This document shows, one piece after another, positions 54,386-62,672 of a DNA stretch of 64,000 nucleotides (its first letter is position 1; every line of letters begins with the position of its first letter). The translations under genes and the position numbers were made by a program. This stretch comes from a bacterium. Its GTDB lineage: Bacteria; CAIWAD01. Under the pieces are notes generated by a model. That model was not told where the DNA came from, made no database searches, and saw only the letters and a list, made by a program, of their open reading frames with translations. The stretch is from contig JAUIFJ010000018.1 of NCBI GenBank assembly GCA_030429345.1, forward strand, positions 23,286 through 87,285, written 5' to 3'.

Positions 54386-55624
54386 CTAGAAGCAGTAGCC
54401 GTCCGGGATGCGCGTCCCCTTCGAGAGCACGATGATGCCGTCCTTCACCTCCAGCAGGTCATTGGTGAAGTTTTCGTGTCCTTCGCGGTTCTCCAGGCGC
54501 ACACGGCTGCCGACGATCACATCGCGATCGAGAATCGCCTGGCGGATCACGGTTTCGTGCCCGATCGTGCAGCCGCCGTCCGGCGCTTCCCGGTCGCGAT
54601 AGCTGTCCGCTCCCATCAGCACCGCGCGCTCCAGGTCGACCTTGCGGCCGAGCACGCTGCGAATGCCGATCACGCTGTCGCGAATGCGGCCGCTGTCCAG
54701 GTAGCAGCCGTCGCAGACCAGGCTGTCGATCACCTCCATGCTGCCGACATGGGTCGGGGGCAGGAAGCGGGCGTGGGTGTAGATCGGCTTGTCCGCGTTG
54801 TAGAGCGACACATCGGTATTCGGCTTGGTCAGCAGCAGATTGGCCTCGAAGAAGGAGCGGATCGTCCCGATGTCCTCCCAGTAGCCCTCGTGCACGAAAG
54901 CGCGGGTCGTGAGACGCTTCATGGCGTCGGGAATGATCTCGCGGCCGAAGTCGGTGAAGTCCGGGTTCTCGTCCATCAGCTTGACCAGCGTGTCCGTATT
55001 GAAGACGTAGATGCCCATGCTGGCCATGAAGCGGCCATCGGGCTGGGCCAGGGAATCCAGCACCGCGTCTTCCTTGGGCTTCTCGACGAACTCGGAAATC
55101 GTGTGCTTTTCGCCGGTGCGCAGCAGGCCCAGCTCGGGAGCCGTCTGGCGGTCGACCAGGGTCGAGGCCACCGTGATGCAGCGCTCCTCGTCGGCCATGT
55201 GGGTTTCCATCAGGTCGCGCAGGTCCATGGTGTAGAGCTGGTCGCCCGAAAGAATGAGCACATGATCGGGCTTGTAGTTGCGCACGTGCTGCATGACCTG
55301 ACGTACGGCATCGGCCGTGCCCTGGAACCAGTTCATGTTCTCCGGGGTCTGCTCGGCGGCGAAGATCTCGACGAAGCTCTTGCGGAAATCCTTGATGAAG
55401 TAGCTGCTGTTGACATGGCGGTTCAACGAGAAGCTGTTGAACTGCGTCAACACGAAGACCTTGGTCAGGCCCGCATGGATGCAATTGGAGATGGGAATGT
55501 CGACCAGGCGGTACTTGCCGCCGAAGGGCACGGCGGGCTTGCTGCGCAGCTTGGTCAGCGGCATCAGGCGAGTGCCGCGGCCTCCTCCCAGAATGATCGT
55601 GACGACACGGTCCATGCTGTCCAT
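54386..55624 (-). CDS. glgC: Glucose-1-phosphate adenylyltransferase
   Basis: Makes ADP-glucose from ATP and glucose-1-phosphate, the committed step of glycogen synthesis. The 412 residues include the nucleotidyltransferase motif IILGGGRGTRLMPLTKLRSKPAVPFGGKYRLVDIPISNC, LILSGDQLYTMD, the sugar-phosphate lysine region SEFVEKPKEDA, YWEDIGTIRSFFEANLLL, and the C-terminal left-handed beta-helix (DSGRIRDSVIGIRSVLGRKV). The start has GGGAG 7 bases upstream. No other glg genes are adjacent, so it is probably its own transcription unit. Confidence 0.95.
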   Translation of the reverse strand: MDSMDRVVTIILGGGRGTRLMPLTKLRSKPAVPFGGKYRLVDIPISNCIHAGLTKVFVLTQFNSFSLNRHVNSSYFIKDFRKSFVEIFAAEQTPENMNWFQGTADAVRQVMQHVRNYKPDHVLILSGDQLYTMDLRDLMETHMADEERCITVASTLVDRQTAPELGLLRTGEKHTISEFVEKPKEDAVLDSLAQPDGRFMASMGIYVFNTDTLVKLMDENPDFTDFGREIIPDAMKRLTTRAFVHEGYWEDIGTIRSFFEANLLLTKPNTDVSLYNADKPIYTHARFLPPTHVGSMEVIDSLVCDGCYLDSGRIRDSVIGIRSVLGRKVDLERAVLMGADSYRDREAPDGGCTIGHETVIRQAILDRDVIVGSRVRLENREGHENFTNDLLEVKDGIIVLSKGTRIPDGYCF

Positions 55625-55790
55625 CAGGGGCTCCCTTCGGCTTCGACTCTCAGGTGGAGAGGCAATCTATCAATCACCGCGGATCTTTCATTCAGAAGAT
55701 TGTCAAGGCCCTCCACACTCCGCGATGACCTTCGTCGCCTGTTCCTCCACGCGGCATGACCACCAGCCTGTCATTCACGCGGCATGACCA

Positions 55791-55853
55791 CCACCCATGT
55801 CCTCCCGTGGCTTGACCCCACCCATGTCCTCCCGTGGCTTGACCACGGGAGGA
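55791..55853. repeat. Tandem and inverted CCCGTGGCTTGACC repeats
   Basis: CACCCATGTCCTCCCGTGG followed by CTTGACC occurs twice in tandem, and the second copy closes into the hairpin TCCTCCCGTGG / CCACGGGAGGA (55827-55853). GCGGCATGACCACCA words precede it. It belongs to the same repeat family as 25560-25977 and 50970-50990, and lies between glgC and the flavin oxidoreductase gene. Confidence 0.65.
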
Positions 55854-55871
55854 CACAAGACGCTTGAGGGC

Positions 55872-56960
55872 CTACTCTTCCCCGTCCTCGACGAATCCCG
55901 GCCAGCGACCCATGTAGCCGATGAACTTGTCCGACAGGCCTTCCCGGCGAAGCACTTCCCGTGATACGGGAAGATCGCGGATCACGAAGTCCGTGTTCTC
56001 TTCGACCTGCCTGGGAAAGTCGTGATGCAGGATGCCCGCCCGCCCCAGCAGGACGAAGTCGACGCCGGCCTCCAGCACCTGTCGCACATGCTCCGCCGAA
56101 TGGATCTTGCCGGCGACCGCCAGCCGGACCTTGTCGCGGGGCAGCCCGGCGTACCAGTCCAGCAGCCGCTTCTCCTTGCGCTCTTCGTCTTCCGGGAACT
56201 TGAAACTGTCCCACAGGGACATGTCCAGGAAATCGATCCGCTCCTCGGCCAGCAGGCGGCGGGCCAGGTCCAGCATCTCCCCGAAAACCAGGCCCAGGCC
56301 TTCCGGAGAAAGTCTCACGCCCAGGCAGAAGCCCCTGCCGCAGCGCTCGCGGATGCCGGCGATGATCTCGTGCAGCAGCCGTTCGCGGTTTTCAGGACTG
56401 CCGCCGTATGCGTCCTCGCGGCGGTTGTACTCGGGACTGAGGAACTGGCAAAGCAGGTAGCCGTGGGCTCCATGCAGCTCGACGCCGTCCCAGCCCGCCT
56501 CTTCGCAACGCTCGGCGGCACGGATGAAGGCCTCGCGCAGCATGTGGATCTCTTCCAGCTCCAGGGCGCGGGCGCCGGTCACATCGTGCGCCGAGGGCGC
56601 GACGGGCGCTTGCCCGCCGATCAGCTCCGAAGGCGCGCGGCAGCCGCCGTGGTGGATCTGGACGATGGCCAGGCTGCCCTGGGCGCGAATGCCCTCGGCC
56701 AGGCGCTTCATGCCGGGCAAGAGGGTATCGTCGTGCACGCCGAGCTGGCCGGCCCAGGACCTGCCGCCGGGATGCACGCTTGCGGCGCAGCTCATCGTCA
56801 GGCCGAAGCCGCCTTCGGCCCGTTTGACCAGCCAGGCGTACTCCTCGTCGGAAAGGGTGCCGTCGTCGTGGCTCTGGCGATTGGTCAGGGGCGCCAGGCC
56901 AAAGCGGTTGGCCATGCCGGGACCGCGCTGGAAGGAAAGGGAATCGTGGGGTGTGGGCAC
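55872..56960 (-). CDS. NADH:flavin oxidoreductase / Old Yellow Enzyme family
   Basis: An FMN-binding TIM-barrel reductase of 362 residues acting on an unidentified enone-like substrate. Family motifs include FGLAPLTNRQSHDDGTLSDEEYAWL, IVQIHHGGCRAP, the active-site helix and strand GWDGVELHGAHGYLLCQFLSPEYNRREDAYGGSPENRERLL, and the phosphate-binding end GVDFVLLGRAGILHHDFP. There is no Fe-S or second FAD domain, so it is the single-domain class. The start is GTG at 56960 with GGAG 6 bases upstream. It is the last of a run of minus-strand genes. Confidence 0.88.
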   Translation of the reverse strand: MPTPHDSLSFQRGPGMANRFGLAPLTNRQSHDDGTLSDEEYAWLVKRAEGGFGLTMSCAASVHPGGRSWAGQLGVHDDTLLPGMKRLAEGIRAQGSLAIVQIHHGGCRAPSELIGGQAPVAPSAHDVTGARALELEEIHMLREAFIRAAERCEEAGWDGVELHGAHGYLLCQFLSPEYNRREDAYGGSPENRERLLHEIIAGIRERCGRGFCLGVRLSPEGLGLVFGEMLDLARRLLAEERIDFLDMSLWDSFKFPEDEERKEKRLLDWYAGLPRDKVRLAVAGKIHSAEHVRQVLEAGVDFVLLGRAGILHHDFPRQVEENTDFVIRDLPVSREVLRREGLSDKFIGYMGRWPGFVEDGEE

Positions 56961-57038
56961 GAAGGGCTCCTTGTTCTGTCGAGTGTGGCTCGAAGGTGCT
57001 CAATTCGCGTGAAAAGGGGAAGGTCCCGCGGCCCGCGA

Positions 57039-57473
57039 TCAGTCCCCGTCTTCCGCTGCGCCGAGCAGGCCGATCCGCAGCAGCATCCAGGTGGCGACGG
57101 CCGACAGCAGGCAAAGAGCGATCACGATGCCCGCCAGGCTTGGCAGGTTCTGCGGAAGGGGTTCCCGCGCTCTTCCCGCCAAGGCGACCCCCAGGGGCAC
57201 CAGCAGCCCCGGCAAGGCGGCGCGGAAGAGCAGATACCGCGGCGGCCGCGGTCCTGGATTCTTCGGCCATGTGTGACGCGGATTCCAGAGGGCGAAGACA
57301 AGGCCCAGGCCGAAACCCGGCAGGGCCGGCGTGATCAGCGGGTCCAGCTGCCCAGCGAGGGACAGGGCGAAAAAGGTCTCCGCCAGCAGCTCCGCCAACA
57401 GCGCCGCGCCGTCCCAGACGGCGGCCCAGCAGACGGCGATCAGCAGTGTATCACGCAGGATTCCCCGGGGCAT
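57039..57473 (-). CDS. Integral membrane protein of unknown function
   Basis: A 144-residue, strongly hydrophobic protein with about four membrane segments (TLLIAVCWAAVWDGAALLAELL, ALPGFGLGLVFALW, LLFRAALPGLLVPLGVAL, LAGIVIALCLLSAVATWMLL) and a conserved-looking basic loop WNPRHTWPKNPGPRPPRY. AAGGAG precedes the ATG with 8-base spacing. No known family is recognised. Confidence 0.6.
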   Translation of the reverse strand: MPRGILRDTLLIAVCWAAVWDGAALLAELLAETFFALSLAGQLDPLITPALPGFGLGLVFALWNPRHTWPKNPGPRPPRYLLFRAALPGLLVPLGVALAGRAREPLPQNLPSLAGIVIALCLLSAVATWMLLRIGLLGAAEDGD

Positions 57474-57579
57474 GGTCTGGTCTCCTTACGCATCCGAGTC
57501 GAAACAGGGCCTTCGGCAGGAAAGGCAGCCAGGTCTGTGCGACGCGCCAAAGGTCCGCTCGCTTTGTGCTTCATCCGGG

Positions 57580-57948
57580 CTACCGGCGACGGAGCAGCCA
57601 GCGAAGACGCCCGCCGGAAAGCGCGTAGTGCAAAAGGACCAGGAAGAGGAACAAGCGACTGCGATCCGGCATATCGAGCCCCTGCAGACACAGGGCCGCT
57701 CCGGCGAACACCAGCAGTTCCAGCGCCAGGCGCATTGCTCCGGAGACGGGCACCGGCGCGCGACCGGAACGACTTGGGTCGCCGGGAACATTGAAGAGGC
57801 CCCAGGCAAGGGCCACAGCCAGCGGCAGGGAAAGGGCCGCCAATCCGCGAAGAAGGGCTGGCTCGACCAGGTGCCAGCCCCAGGCCAGGTAGCTGGCAAG
57901 GGCCGCCAGTTCCAGCAGGAAACGGAGGGCGTGATTCAATGCGCGCAT
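57580..57948 (-). CDS. YrdB-like (DUF2568) small membrane protein
   Basis: A 122-residue protein with about four hydrophobic helices. The N-terminal HALRFLLELAALASYLAWGWH and the central LAWGLFNVPGDPSRSGRAPVPVSGAMRLALELLVFAGAALCL match the DUF2568/YrdB pattern of small integral membrane proteins, whose function is unknown. The ATG at 57948 is chosen because homology starts there, although the frame is open 53 codons upstream; the ribosome site is weak. Confidence 0.65.
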   Translation of the reverse strand: MRALNHALRFLLELAALASYLAWGWHLVEPALLRGLAALSLPLAVALAWGLFNVPGDPSRSGRAPVPVSGAMRLALELLVFAGAALCLQGLDMPDRSRLFLFLVLLHYALSGGRLRWLLRRR

Positions 57949-58114
57949 GAAAGGGATTCCGGACCGGAAGGGCACGACTCGACACGAGCAAGGTTCCTGC
58001 TCTCGCGGGCACTCGCCGCTCGCACCGGAAGGCGAAGAAAAGCACCTGCTGGCTGCTTGTATACGAGCGTGTTCCTGGGAATTCCGTGCTACTCGAGCGC
58101 CGTGCAAGCCTTGC

Positions 58115-58255
58115 CTATTCGGGCCGATCCTCGGGGGACGCAGCCAGCCGGGCCTTCAGTGCTTCGACTTCACTCTTCAGTTCCCGCGCCTCCTTCTTTG
58201 CTGCACCCGCGGTAATGAAGGCGAAAAAGGCGGCCATCAATGCAATGACGTCCAT
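58115..58255 (-). CDS. 46-residue membrane-anchored coiled-coil microprotein
   Basis: This short ORF was read directly from the minus strand. One hydrophobic helix (MDVIALMAAFFAFITAGAA) is followed by a charged heptad-like helix (KKEARELKSEVEALKARLAA) and the tail SPEDRPE. GGAAA lies upstream of the ATG. Third positions are GC-rich, as in neighbouring genes. The layout, one membrane anchor plus a short cytoplasmic coiled coil, resembles small regulators or scaffolds, but no function can be claimed. Confidence 0.5.
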   Translation of the reverse strand: MDVIALMAAFFAFITAGAAKKEARELKSEVEALKARLAASPEDRPE

Positions 58256-58354
58256 AGGGGATTTCCTTTCCAGATGTTGCCCGAATGTACGGCGCCCACC
58301 GCGATCCGCAAAAGCGCCGCGAAAGGGCCTCGCGGCGATGGCCGTCGCGAGGCA

Positions 58355-58720
58355 CTAGAGCCACTTGTCGACGGGCGCCGTCTGCTCCCCGCCGGCACCC
58401 CCCGTGTTGACGACTCCCTGCGGTTCCACCAGCAGCACCTTGCACTCGGCCCGGGCCACCGGACGGTGTTCCACGCCCTTGGGCACAACGAAGAGTTCTC
58501 CCGCCGCCAGCTCCACATGGCTGCCGCGCAGCTCGATGCGCAGGCTACCCTCCAGCACCAGGAAAGCCTCGTCCGTGTCTTCGTGCCGGTGCCAGGTGAA
58601 CTCGCCCTGCAGGCGGGCGATCTTGAAGCAGACATCGTTCATTTGTGCGACAACCCGTGGCGACCAGGTCTCACGGAGCCGCTCGAAGGCCTGCAGCAGG
58701 TGGATGGGTGTGTCAGGCAT
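58355..58720 (-). CDS. Cupin domain protein
   Basis: A 121-residue single-domain cupin. The metal-binding motif 1 appears as EFTWHRHEDTDEAFLVLEGSL (His, His, Glu) and motif 2 as VPKGVEHRPVA (His), both intact, so a metal-dependent binding or isomerase role is likely. The substrate is unknown. ATG at 58720 (MPDTPIHLL) is preferred; an upstream GTG would add 10 residues. It stands alone between non-coding stretches. Confidence 0.8.
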   Translation of the reverse strand: MPDTPIHLLQAFERLRETWSPRVVAQMNDVCFKIARLQGEFTWHRHEDTDEAFLVLEGSLRIELRGSHVELAAGELFVVPKGVEHRPVARAECKVLLVEPQGVVNTGGAGGEQTAPVDKWL

Positions 58721-59056
58721 GCGCTTGTGCTCGCTTTGATTGTGGATCACGGACGGGAAAGCGCAGGGTCACGATCGCGATCCCGCACTCTGTGCTCCAG
58801 TGTTTCACGATGCGGATAGCATGGATGGGTGCACGGGAAACGAAGCGATATGCGGCCCGGTCGACTCACGGGCCTCCGGTTCGGCCATGGCGACAAAGGT
58901 GGAACGTGACGCGAAGAAGGCCGCTCCCTGTCATCGTAGCGGATCACTCTCGTAGGACAGCGCCTGCTCCTTGTACTCTACGCCAGGAAAGGGAGTGGCC
59001 GCTTGTGCAGGATCTAGACGGAAAAGGAGAGGGCATTGGCCGCACCGGGAGCGTGA
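58721..59056. other. Non-coding stretch
   Basis: No supported gene on either strand. The short frames here have no ribosome site or recognisable motif. It presumably holds the promoter of the cupin gene on the left and the end of the 61-residue membrane protein gene on the right. Confidence 0.4.
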
Positions 59057-59242
59057 TCACTGCTCCTTCTCTTCCTGGTCCTCCCTGAAACGATCGAAAG
59101 CATCCGGGAAGAAATACCCCCATGCCGCTCCGAGAGCCAAACCGAGCGCGAGCTGATCCACGGCGACTCCGATGCAAATCCCCAAGCAGATTCCCAGCCC
59201 GACCGCTCTTTGCCTGCGCTCCTGAAGGGAGGATTTCTTCAC
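59057..59242 (-). CDS. 61-residue glycine-rich membrane protein
   Basis: GTG start with GAGG 6 bases upstream. A basic N-terminus (KKSSLQERRQR) precedes a continuous small-residue hydrophobic segment (AVGLGICLGICIGVAVDQLALGLALGAAWGYFF) with GxxxG spacing, probably a hairpin of two helices. An acidic tail (DRFREDQEEKEQ) ends it. The pattern matches glycine-zipper-type small membrane proteins of unknown function. Confidence 0.55.
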   Translation of the reverse strand: MKKSSLQERRQRAVGLGICLGICIGVAVDQLALGLALGAAWGYFFPDAFDRFREDQEEKEQ

Positions 59243-59279
59243 TCTGCACCTCTGTCCTGTGTGTGCACTTCATCGATTG

Positions 59280-59308
59280 CCTGTACACGACCTTCGCTTG
59301 TGTACAGG
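59280..59308. promoter_or_regulatory. Perfect inverted repeat, operator-like
   Basis: CCTGTACAC and GTGTACAGG are perfect complements separated by 11 bp, 38 bp upstream of the 61-residue protein gene. The size and symmetry suit a dimeric regulator's binding site, but no regulator gene is adjacent and a transcript hairpin is equally possible. Confidence 0.3.
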
Positions 59309-59396
59309 TCTTCGGAGCCTGCTGGCGTCGGCGTTCCAGGAAGGAAAGCACTTGACAAGGAGAGTACGAAAAGATGGATTCGCGTGGAAACGAAAA

Positions 59397-59419
59397 GGGG
59401 CGGGAAGACCTCCCGCCCC
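59397..59419 (-). terminator. Rho-independent terminator of the SpoIIAA-like gene
   Basis: The stem GGGGCGGGA / TCCCGCCCC with a 5-nt loop is followed on the minus strand by TTTTCGTTT, 10 bp after the stop. Confidence 0.8.
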
Positions 59420-59428
59420 GGTGGGGTG

Positions 59429-59815
59429 CTAGCTTTCAAGACCGAGCCAGGCGACCGCTTCGGCCTCCGTCTCGAAGGTCTTCACTTCTCCGGCGACGAA
59501 CCAGCCGCCGACCTTGCCCAGCAGCTTCTGCCAGCTTTTCTCGCCGACGACGGCGATGCGGGCGAAGCTGTTGTTGTGCTTGAGGCCCAGCTTCAGGTCA
59601 TCCCAGGCGGCGCGGGCCTCCCAGCCTTTCAGTTCGCGCACATCGATGAGCGCGTCGATCGAGGGCTGGCGGATGCCGTAGAGCGCGGACTCCAGCATGG
59701 GATTAATGATCTCGTAGTCCTCGTGTTCCAGTGTGCCGCGGGCGGTCAGGTACAGGTAATAGCGTCTGCCAACGCGTTCGATGCCTACGGTCACACCGTG
59801 GCGATGCGAAGTCAT
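59429..59815 (-). CDS. SpoIIAA-like / STAS-fold protein (DUF3478)
   Basis: A 128-residue cytoplasmic protein. The pattern RYYLYLTARGTLEHEDYEIINPMLESAL, IDALIDVRELKGWEARAAWDDLKLGLKHN, FARIAVVGEKSWQKLLGKVG and VKTFETEAEAVAWL is characteristic of the SpoIIAA-like family, which has a STAS-like fold and a proposed lipid- or partner-binding role. A very good ribosome site (AAAGGAGG) precedes the ATG at 59815. It is monocistronic, with its own terminator. Confidence 0.82.
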   Translation of the reverse strand: MTSHRHGVTVGIERVGRRYYLYLTARGTLEHEDYEIINPMLESALYGIRQPSIDALIDVRELKGWEARAAWDDLKLGLKHNNSFARIAVVGEKSWQKLLGKVGGWFVAGEVKTFETEAEAVAWLGLES

Positions 59816-60125
59816 TTGTCCTCCTTTAGAGTAATTATGGCCACTTCTGTATAGGCTTAGCGGAGTCGGGGCCGAAATGTTCCCGTGGGCTTCGACCAGG
59901 CGGGCAGGAGTAAGCATCACACATCGTGTCCAAGGACCCTGTTGATTCCGAGACCTGTGTACCAGGAATCCCTTTGCTCCCATGGGAAGGAATGAATCCG
60001 GGCAGGTGTTCCCCGAGGGGTCCGTATCACGCCGGAGCCGACGAAAGCGGAGCCGGAGCCCTCAATGTAAAGCCCAGCCCTGCGCAAGGGCGGAATGTCG
60101 GCAAGGCCGTTCCGCTCCGGTACTT
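59816..60125. other. Non-coding stretch between SpoIIAA-like gene and broken hydrolase
   Basis: No supported gene. The left end, next to the SpoIIAA-like start, is AT-rich (TTAGAGTAATTATGG) and likely includes its promoter. The rest shows no frame continuing the truncated beta-lactamase-family gene. Confidence 0.35.
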
Positions 60126-60344
60126 CTAGAGTGGCCAGGCGCGTTCGCGAATTGTCACACCATCCACATTTCCGGCGAGCAGCGCCGCTCCTGCGAAGCC
60201 ATTGGCCAGGCTCCGCGCCAGGTAGTCGTCAACCCGTGTGACAAGCGCATCCGGCCGCGAGCTCGAGTCGGTCGCGAAACCGTGCGCGACAAGGACGATG
60301 ATCGAAAGGATCGCCAGTGCTCGGACCATCGTTCTGAATATCAT
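60126..60344 (-). pseudogene. Truncated beta-lactamase-family serine hydrolase (N-terminus only)
   Basis: Only the beginning of a class C beta-lactamase/esterase-like protein remains: a signal-like helix (MVRALAILSIIVLVAHGFA) and the typical opening VDDYLARSLANGFAGAALLA. After about 72 residues the frame ends (RERAWPL, stop). The SxxK motif and all catalytic parts are missing, and no continuation is visible downstream. The start chosen follows GGAGAAGG. Confidence 0.55.
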
Positions 60345-60425
60345 TGCCTTCTCCACGATCATGGGGACCTGCTCAGGATGGCATGCGCGCATCCAGGATG
60401 TGCAACCGGTTTCCCAGGCCTCGCG

Positions 60426-60863
60426 CTAGCGGGTGTCTGGTGCCATTGCTGGGTGGCGGTCGAATGCCGACGATGCCGTGTCGGACGGGCGACGAAGCAT
60501 CCAGAAGCCGATGGCGGCCAGTGCCAGTTCGATGAGGGTTGCCGCGAGGATCCCTGTTGCGGGCACACCATCCAGGGCCAGGCCAAGGAGGCGTGCGAGC
60601 CCGAAGGTGCCGTATACGAGAACCGCAAGCCTTTTCGCGGACACTCTCAGACCCGGGCGAAAGACTCCGAGCAGGATCAGCACCGCGCAGCCGACGAGAA
60701 GTCCTCCGGGGGCGCGGATTTCCGAGAGGAGACTGGGCTCATTGCCGAGGACGATCCCGTTTCCGGCGTGCAGGGCCTGGGGCGCCAGCAGAATAGTGCC
60801 GCCGACCGCCAGCAGCAGCAGGCCCGCAAGCAGGAGATAGGCGGATGTCAGACGGTGTTTCAT
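60426..60863 (-). CDS. DUF4345-like small membrane protein
   Basis: A 145-residue protein with four hydrophobic helices (AYLLLAGLLLLAVGGTILLAP, GGLLVGCAVLILLGVF, LAVLVYGTFGLARLLGLAL, ILAATLIELALAAIGFWML). The spacing and the EIRAPGGLLVGCA segment match the DUF4345 family of unknown function. The ATG overlaps the stop of the oxidoreductase gene upstream by 4 bp and has GGAGG before it, so both are co-translated. Confidence 0.75.
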   Translation of the reverse strand: MKHRLTSAYLLLAGLLLLAVGGTILLAPQALHAGNGIVLGNEPSLLSEIRAPGGLLVGCAVLILLGVFRPGLRVSAKRLAVLVYGTFGLARLLGLALDGVPATGILAATLIELALAAIGFWMLRRPSDTASSAFDRHPAMAPDTR

Positions 60864-61717
60864 CCTGCGTTCCTCCAGGTTTCAGTGCCTGCGACTTCGC
60901 GGGCGTAGTCCGCAAAGTCCCTGGGAGCACGCCCCAGCGCGCGCTGTATCCCATCGGCGAGGTGGGCATTGCGGCCGTCGAGCACGGTCGAGAACAGGTA
61001 GCCCAGCATCCAGACAACATCCTTCGGCGCCCCTGCAGCGCGGGCTTCCTGGACAAAGAGGTCATGGGGCACCTGGACGAACTGGATCGTGCGTCCAGTG
61101 GCCTTGGACAGCTCGTCGGCGACCTCGGCAAAGGTCATCGGGCGCGGCCCGGTCACTTCGTATACTTCGCCCGCGTGTCCCGGCTCGCTAAAGGCGGCGA
61201 TCGCGACCTCGGCGATGTCGTCTACATCGACAAAGGGCTCGGGGGTCTCGCCCGCGGGCAAGGTGATCTGTCCGGCATGGACCATGTCCACGAAGGCGCT
61301 TTCAGAGAAATTCTGGAAGAACCAGCTCGCCCGGATGATGGTCCACTCGAGCCCGCTTTCCTGCACGATGCCCTCGCAGGCCTGCGCCTCGCTTTCTCCA
61401 CGACCCGAGAGCAGCACCAGGCGCTGTACACCCTTCTGCCTGGCCCGCTCGACAAAGGCCTGTATGGCATCGGTCGCGCCGGGGATCGCCAGGTCGGGCG
61501 CGTAGGTGATGTATACGGCTTCCACATCGTGGAGGCAGGCATCCCAGCTGGCGTCCTTGTTCCAGTCGAAGGGCGGCGAGGCGCTGCGCGAGCCGACTCG
61601 GATCGGGATCCCCTTGGCTTTCAGCCCAGCGGCAACGCGTCGGCCGGTCTTGCCCGTTCCGCCCAGTACAAGTACGCGTCCCTTGTCGCTTGCCGCGGAT
61701 TTCTCTGTGTTCCTCAT
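60860..61717 (-). CDS. NmrA-like NAD(P)-binding oxidoreductase
   Basis: A 285-residue atypical SDR/NmrA-family protein. The dinucleotide motif is VLVLGGTGKTGRRVAAGLKAKG. VYITYAPDLAIPGATDAIQAF and WTIIRASWFFQNFSES (as in NAD(P)-dependent quinone or azoreductase-like NmrA proteins) follow, then EPFVDVDDIAEVAIAAFSEPGHAGEVYEVTGP. No catalytic Tyr-Lys pair is evident, so it may be a redox sensor or a reductase of unknown substrate. It is the first gene of a two-gene unit with the DUF4345-like protein. Confidence 0.83.
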   Translation of the reverse strand: MRNTEKSAASDKGRVLVLGGTGKTGRRVAAGLKAKGIPIRVGSRSASPPFDWNKDASWDACLHDVEAVYITYAPDLAIPGATDAIQAFVERARQKGVQRLVLLSGRGESEAQACEGIVQESGLEWTIIRASWFFQNFSESAFVDMVHAGQITLPAGETPEPFVDVDDIAEVAIAAFSEPGHAGEVYEVTGPRPMTFAEVADELSKATGRTIQFVQVPHDLFVQEARAAGAPKDVVWMLGYLFSTVLDGRNAHLADGIQRALGRAPRDFADYAREVAGTETWRNAG

Positions 61718-61875
61718 ATGCTTGCTCCCATCTATTGATTGCGAACAAGCAAAGTATACCGCGTACAGCCCCGCGAATCTTTACAGGCTACGCCAGGATT
61801 TTTACCCTGCGCGCCAGTCAGCGGCAGGCGGCGAGTGCCTCTGGGCCAGGAGGCGAAGTGCGCCGGCGCGGGGTG

Positions 61876-62022
61876 TCACGTCATATCGGGGGGCGGGAAG
61901 CCACTGACAGCGCTGAAGCGCGCCTCGACGGTGTAGGCCTCGTAGAGCAGCCGGCGGATGCTCTCGGAATTCGCCGGATTCATGTGATCGATCCGGCCGT
62001 ACTCCAGTTCGTCGCACTTCAT
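61876..62022 (-). pseudogene. GNAT acetyltransferase fragment (N-terminus only)
   Basis: A 48-residue ORF overlapping the CPBP gene stop by 4 bp. It reads ESIRRLLYEAYTVEARFSAVSGFPPPDMT, the start of a GNAT-family acetyltransferase of the kind with Y-x-VEA and DFPP motifs, then stops. The acetyl-CoA binding region is absent and no continuing frame was seen downstream, so it is a remnant. Confidence 0.45.
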
Positions 62023-62672
62023 TCCAGCAATCCCAGGTAGATCAGCGTCATTGCAAGAGTATTGTATACCCCATGGCAGATGATGGATGCCCAAAGGTTC
62101 CGCCTGAAGGCCAGGAACAGGCCAAGATAGACCACGCCGACCACGAGAGCGTTAAGGGCCCCGGCGGCTCCCAGTTGCAGGTGGTAGGCCCCGAAGAGCA
62201 GGGCCGCCAGGGCAAAGGCCAGCACCGTCGCCTGCCGGCCGGGAAGCATCTTCTCCAGGCGGGTGAAGAGGAAGCCGTGGAAGACGATCTGCTCGTAGAA
62301 CCCGCCGATCAGCCAACCCATGACGAGCATGATGAGGAACTGGATCCGGTTCTCGCGCAGGAAGTCGTAGAGGCCGACCTCTGCCGACTCGAAGTCAACG
62401 AAGAGTTCCAGCAAGGGAAAGACGAGCAGCTGCATCACGCCAAGAATCGCGACGGCCGACAAGCTTCCGACAAGGACCGCCTTCGCCGTGATCGACCTGA
62501 AGGAGAAACCAATGCTGGCGAAGGTCTCGCCAGCCTGTTTCAGGGACAGCCAGACCAGCAGCAGGATCGGCAGCGTGTAGCCGAAATTGGGCAGCAGGCC
62601 CAGGTGGGGAAAGAGCACGATGGCGGCGATGGCCAGGAGGCGAATGGGGGTGACAAGGTGGCGGCTGCGCAT
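62019..62672 (-). CDS. CPBP-family intramembrane protease homologue with altered catalytic motif
   Basis: A 217-residue polytopic membrane protein of the CAAX-protease/bacteriocin-processing family. Motif 1, normally EExxxR, reads EQIVFH (second Glu to Gln, Arg to His) in WLIGGFYEQIVFHGFLF. Motif 2 (FGAYH) and motif 3 (HGVYN) are kept. The changes make proteolytic activity doubtful, and a non-enzymatic role is possible. There are about six membrane helices. It lies among small accessory genes and gene fragments. Confidence 0.75.
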   Translation of the reverse strand: MRSRHLVTPIRLLAIAAIVLFPHLGLLPNFGYTLPILLLVWLSLKQAGETFASIGFSFRSITAKAVLVGSLSAVAILGVMQLLVFPLLELFVDFESAEVGLYDFLRENRIQFLIMLVMGWLIGGFYEQIVFHGFLFTRLEKMLPGRQATVLAFALAALLFGAYHLQLGAAGALNALVVGVVYLGLFLAFRRNLWASIICHGVYNTLAMTLIYLGLLE

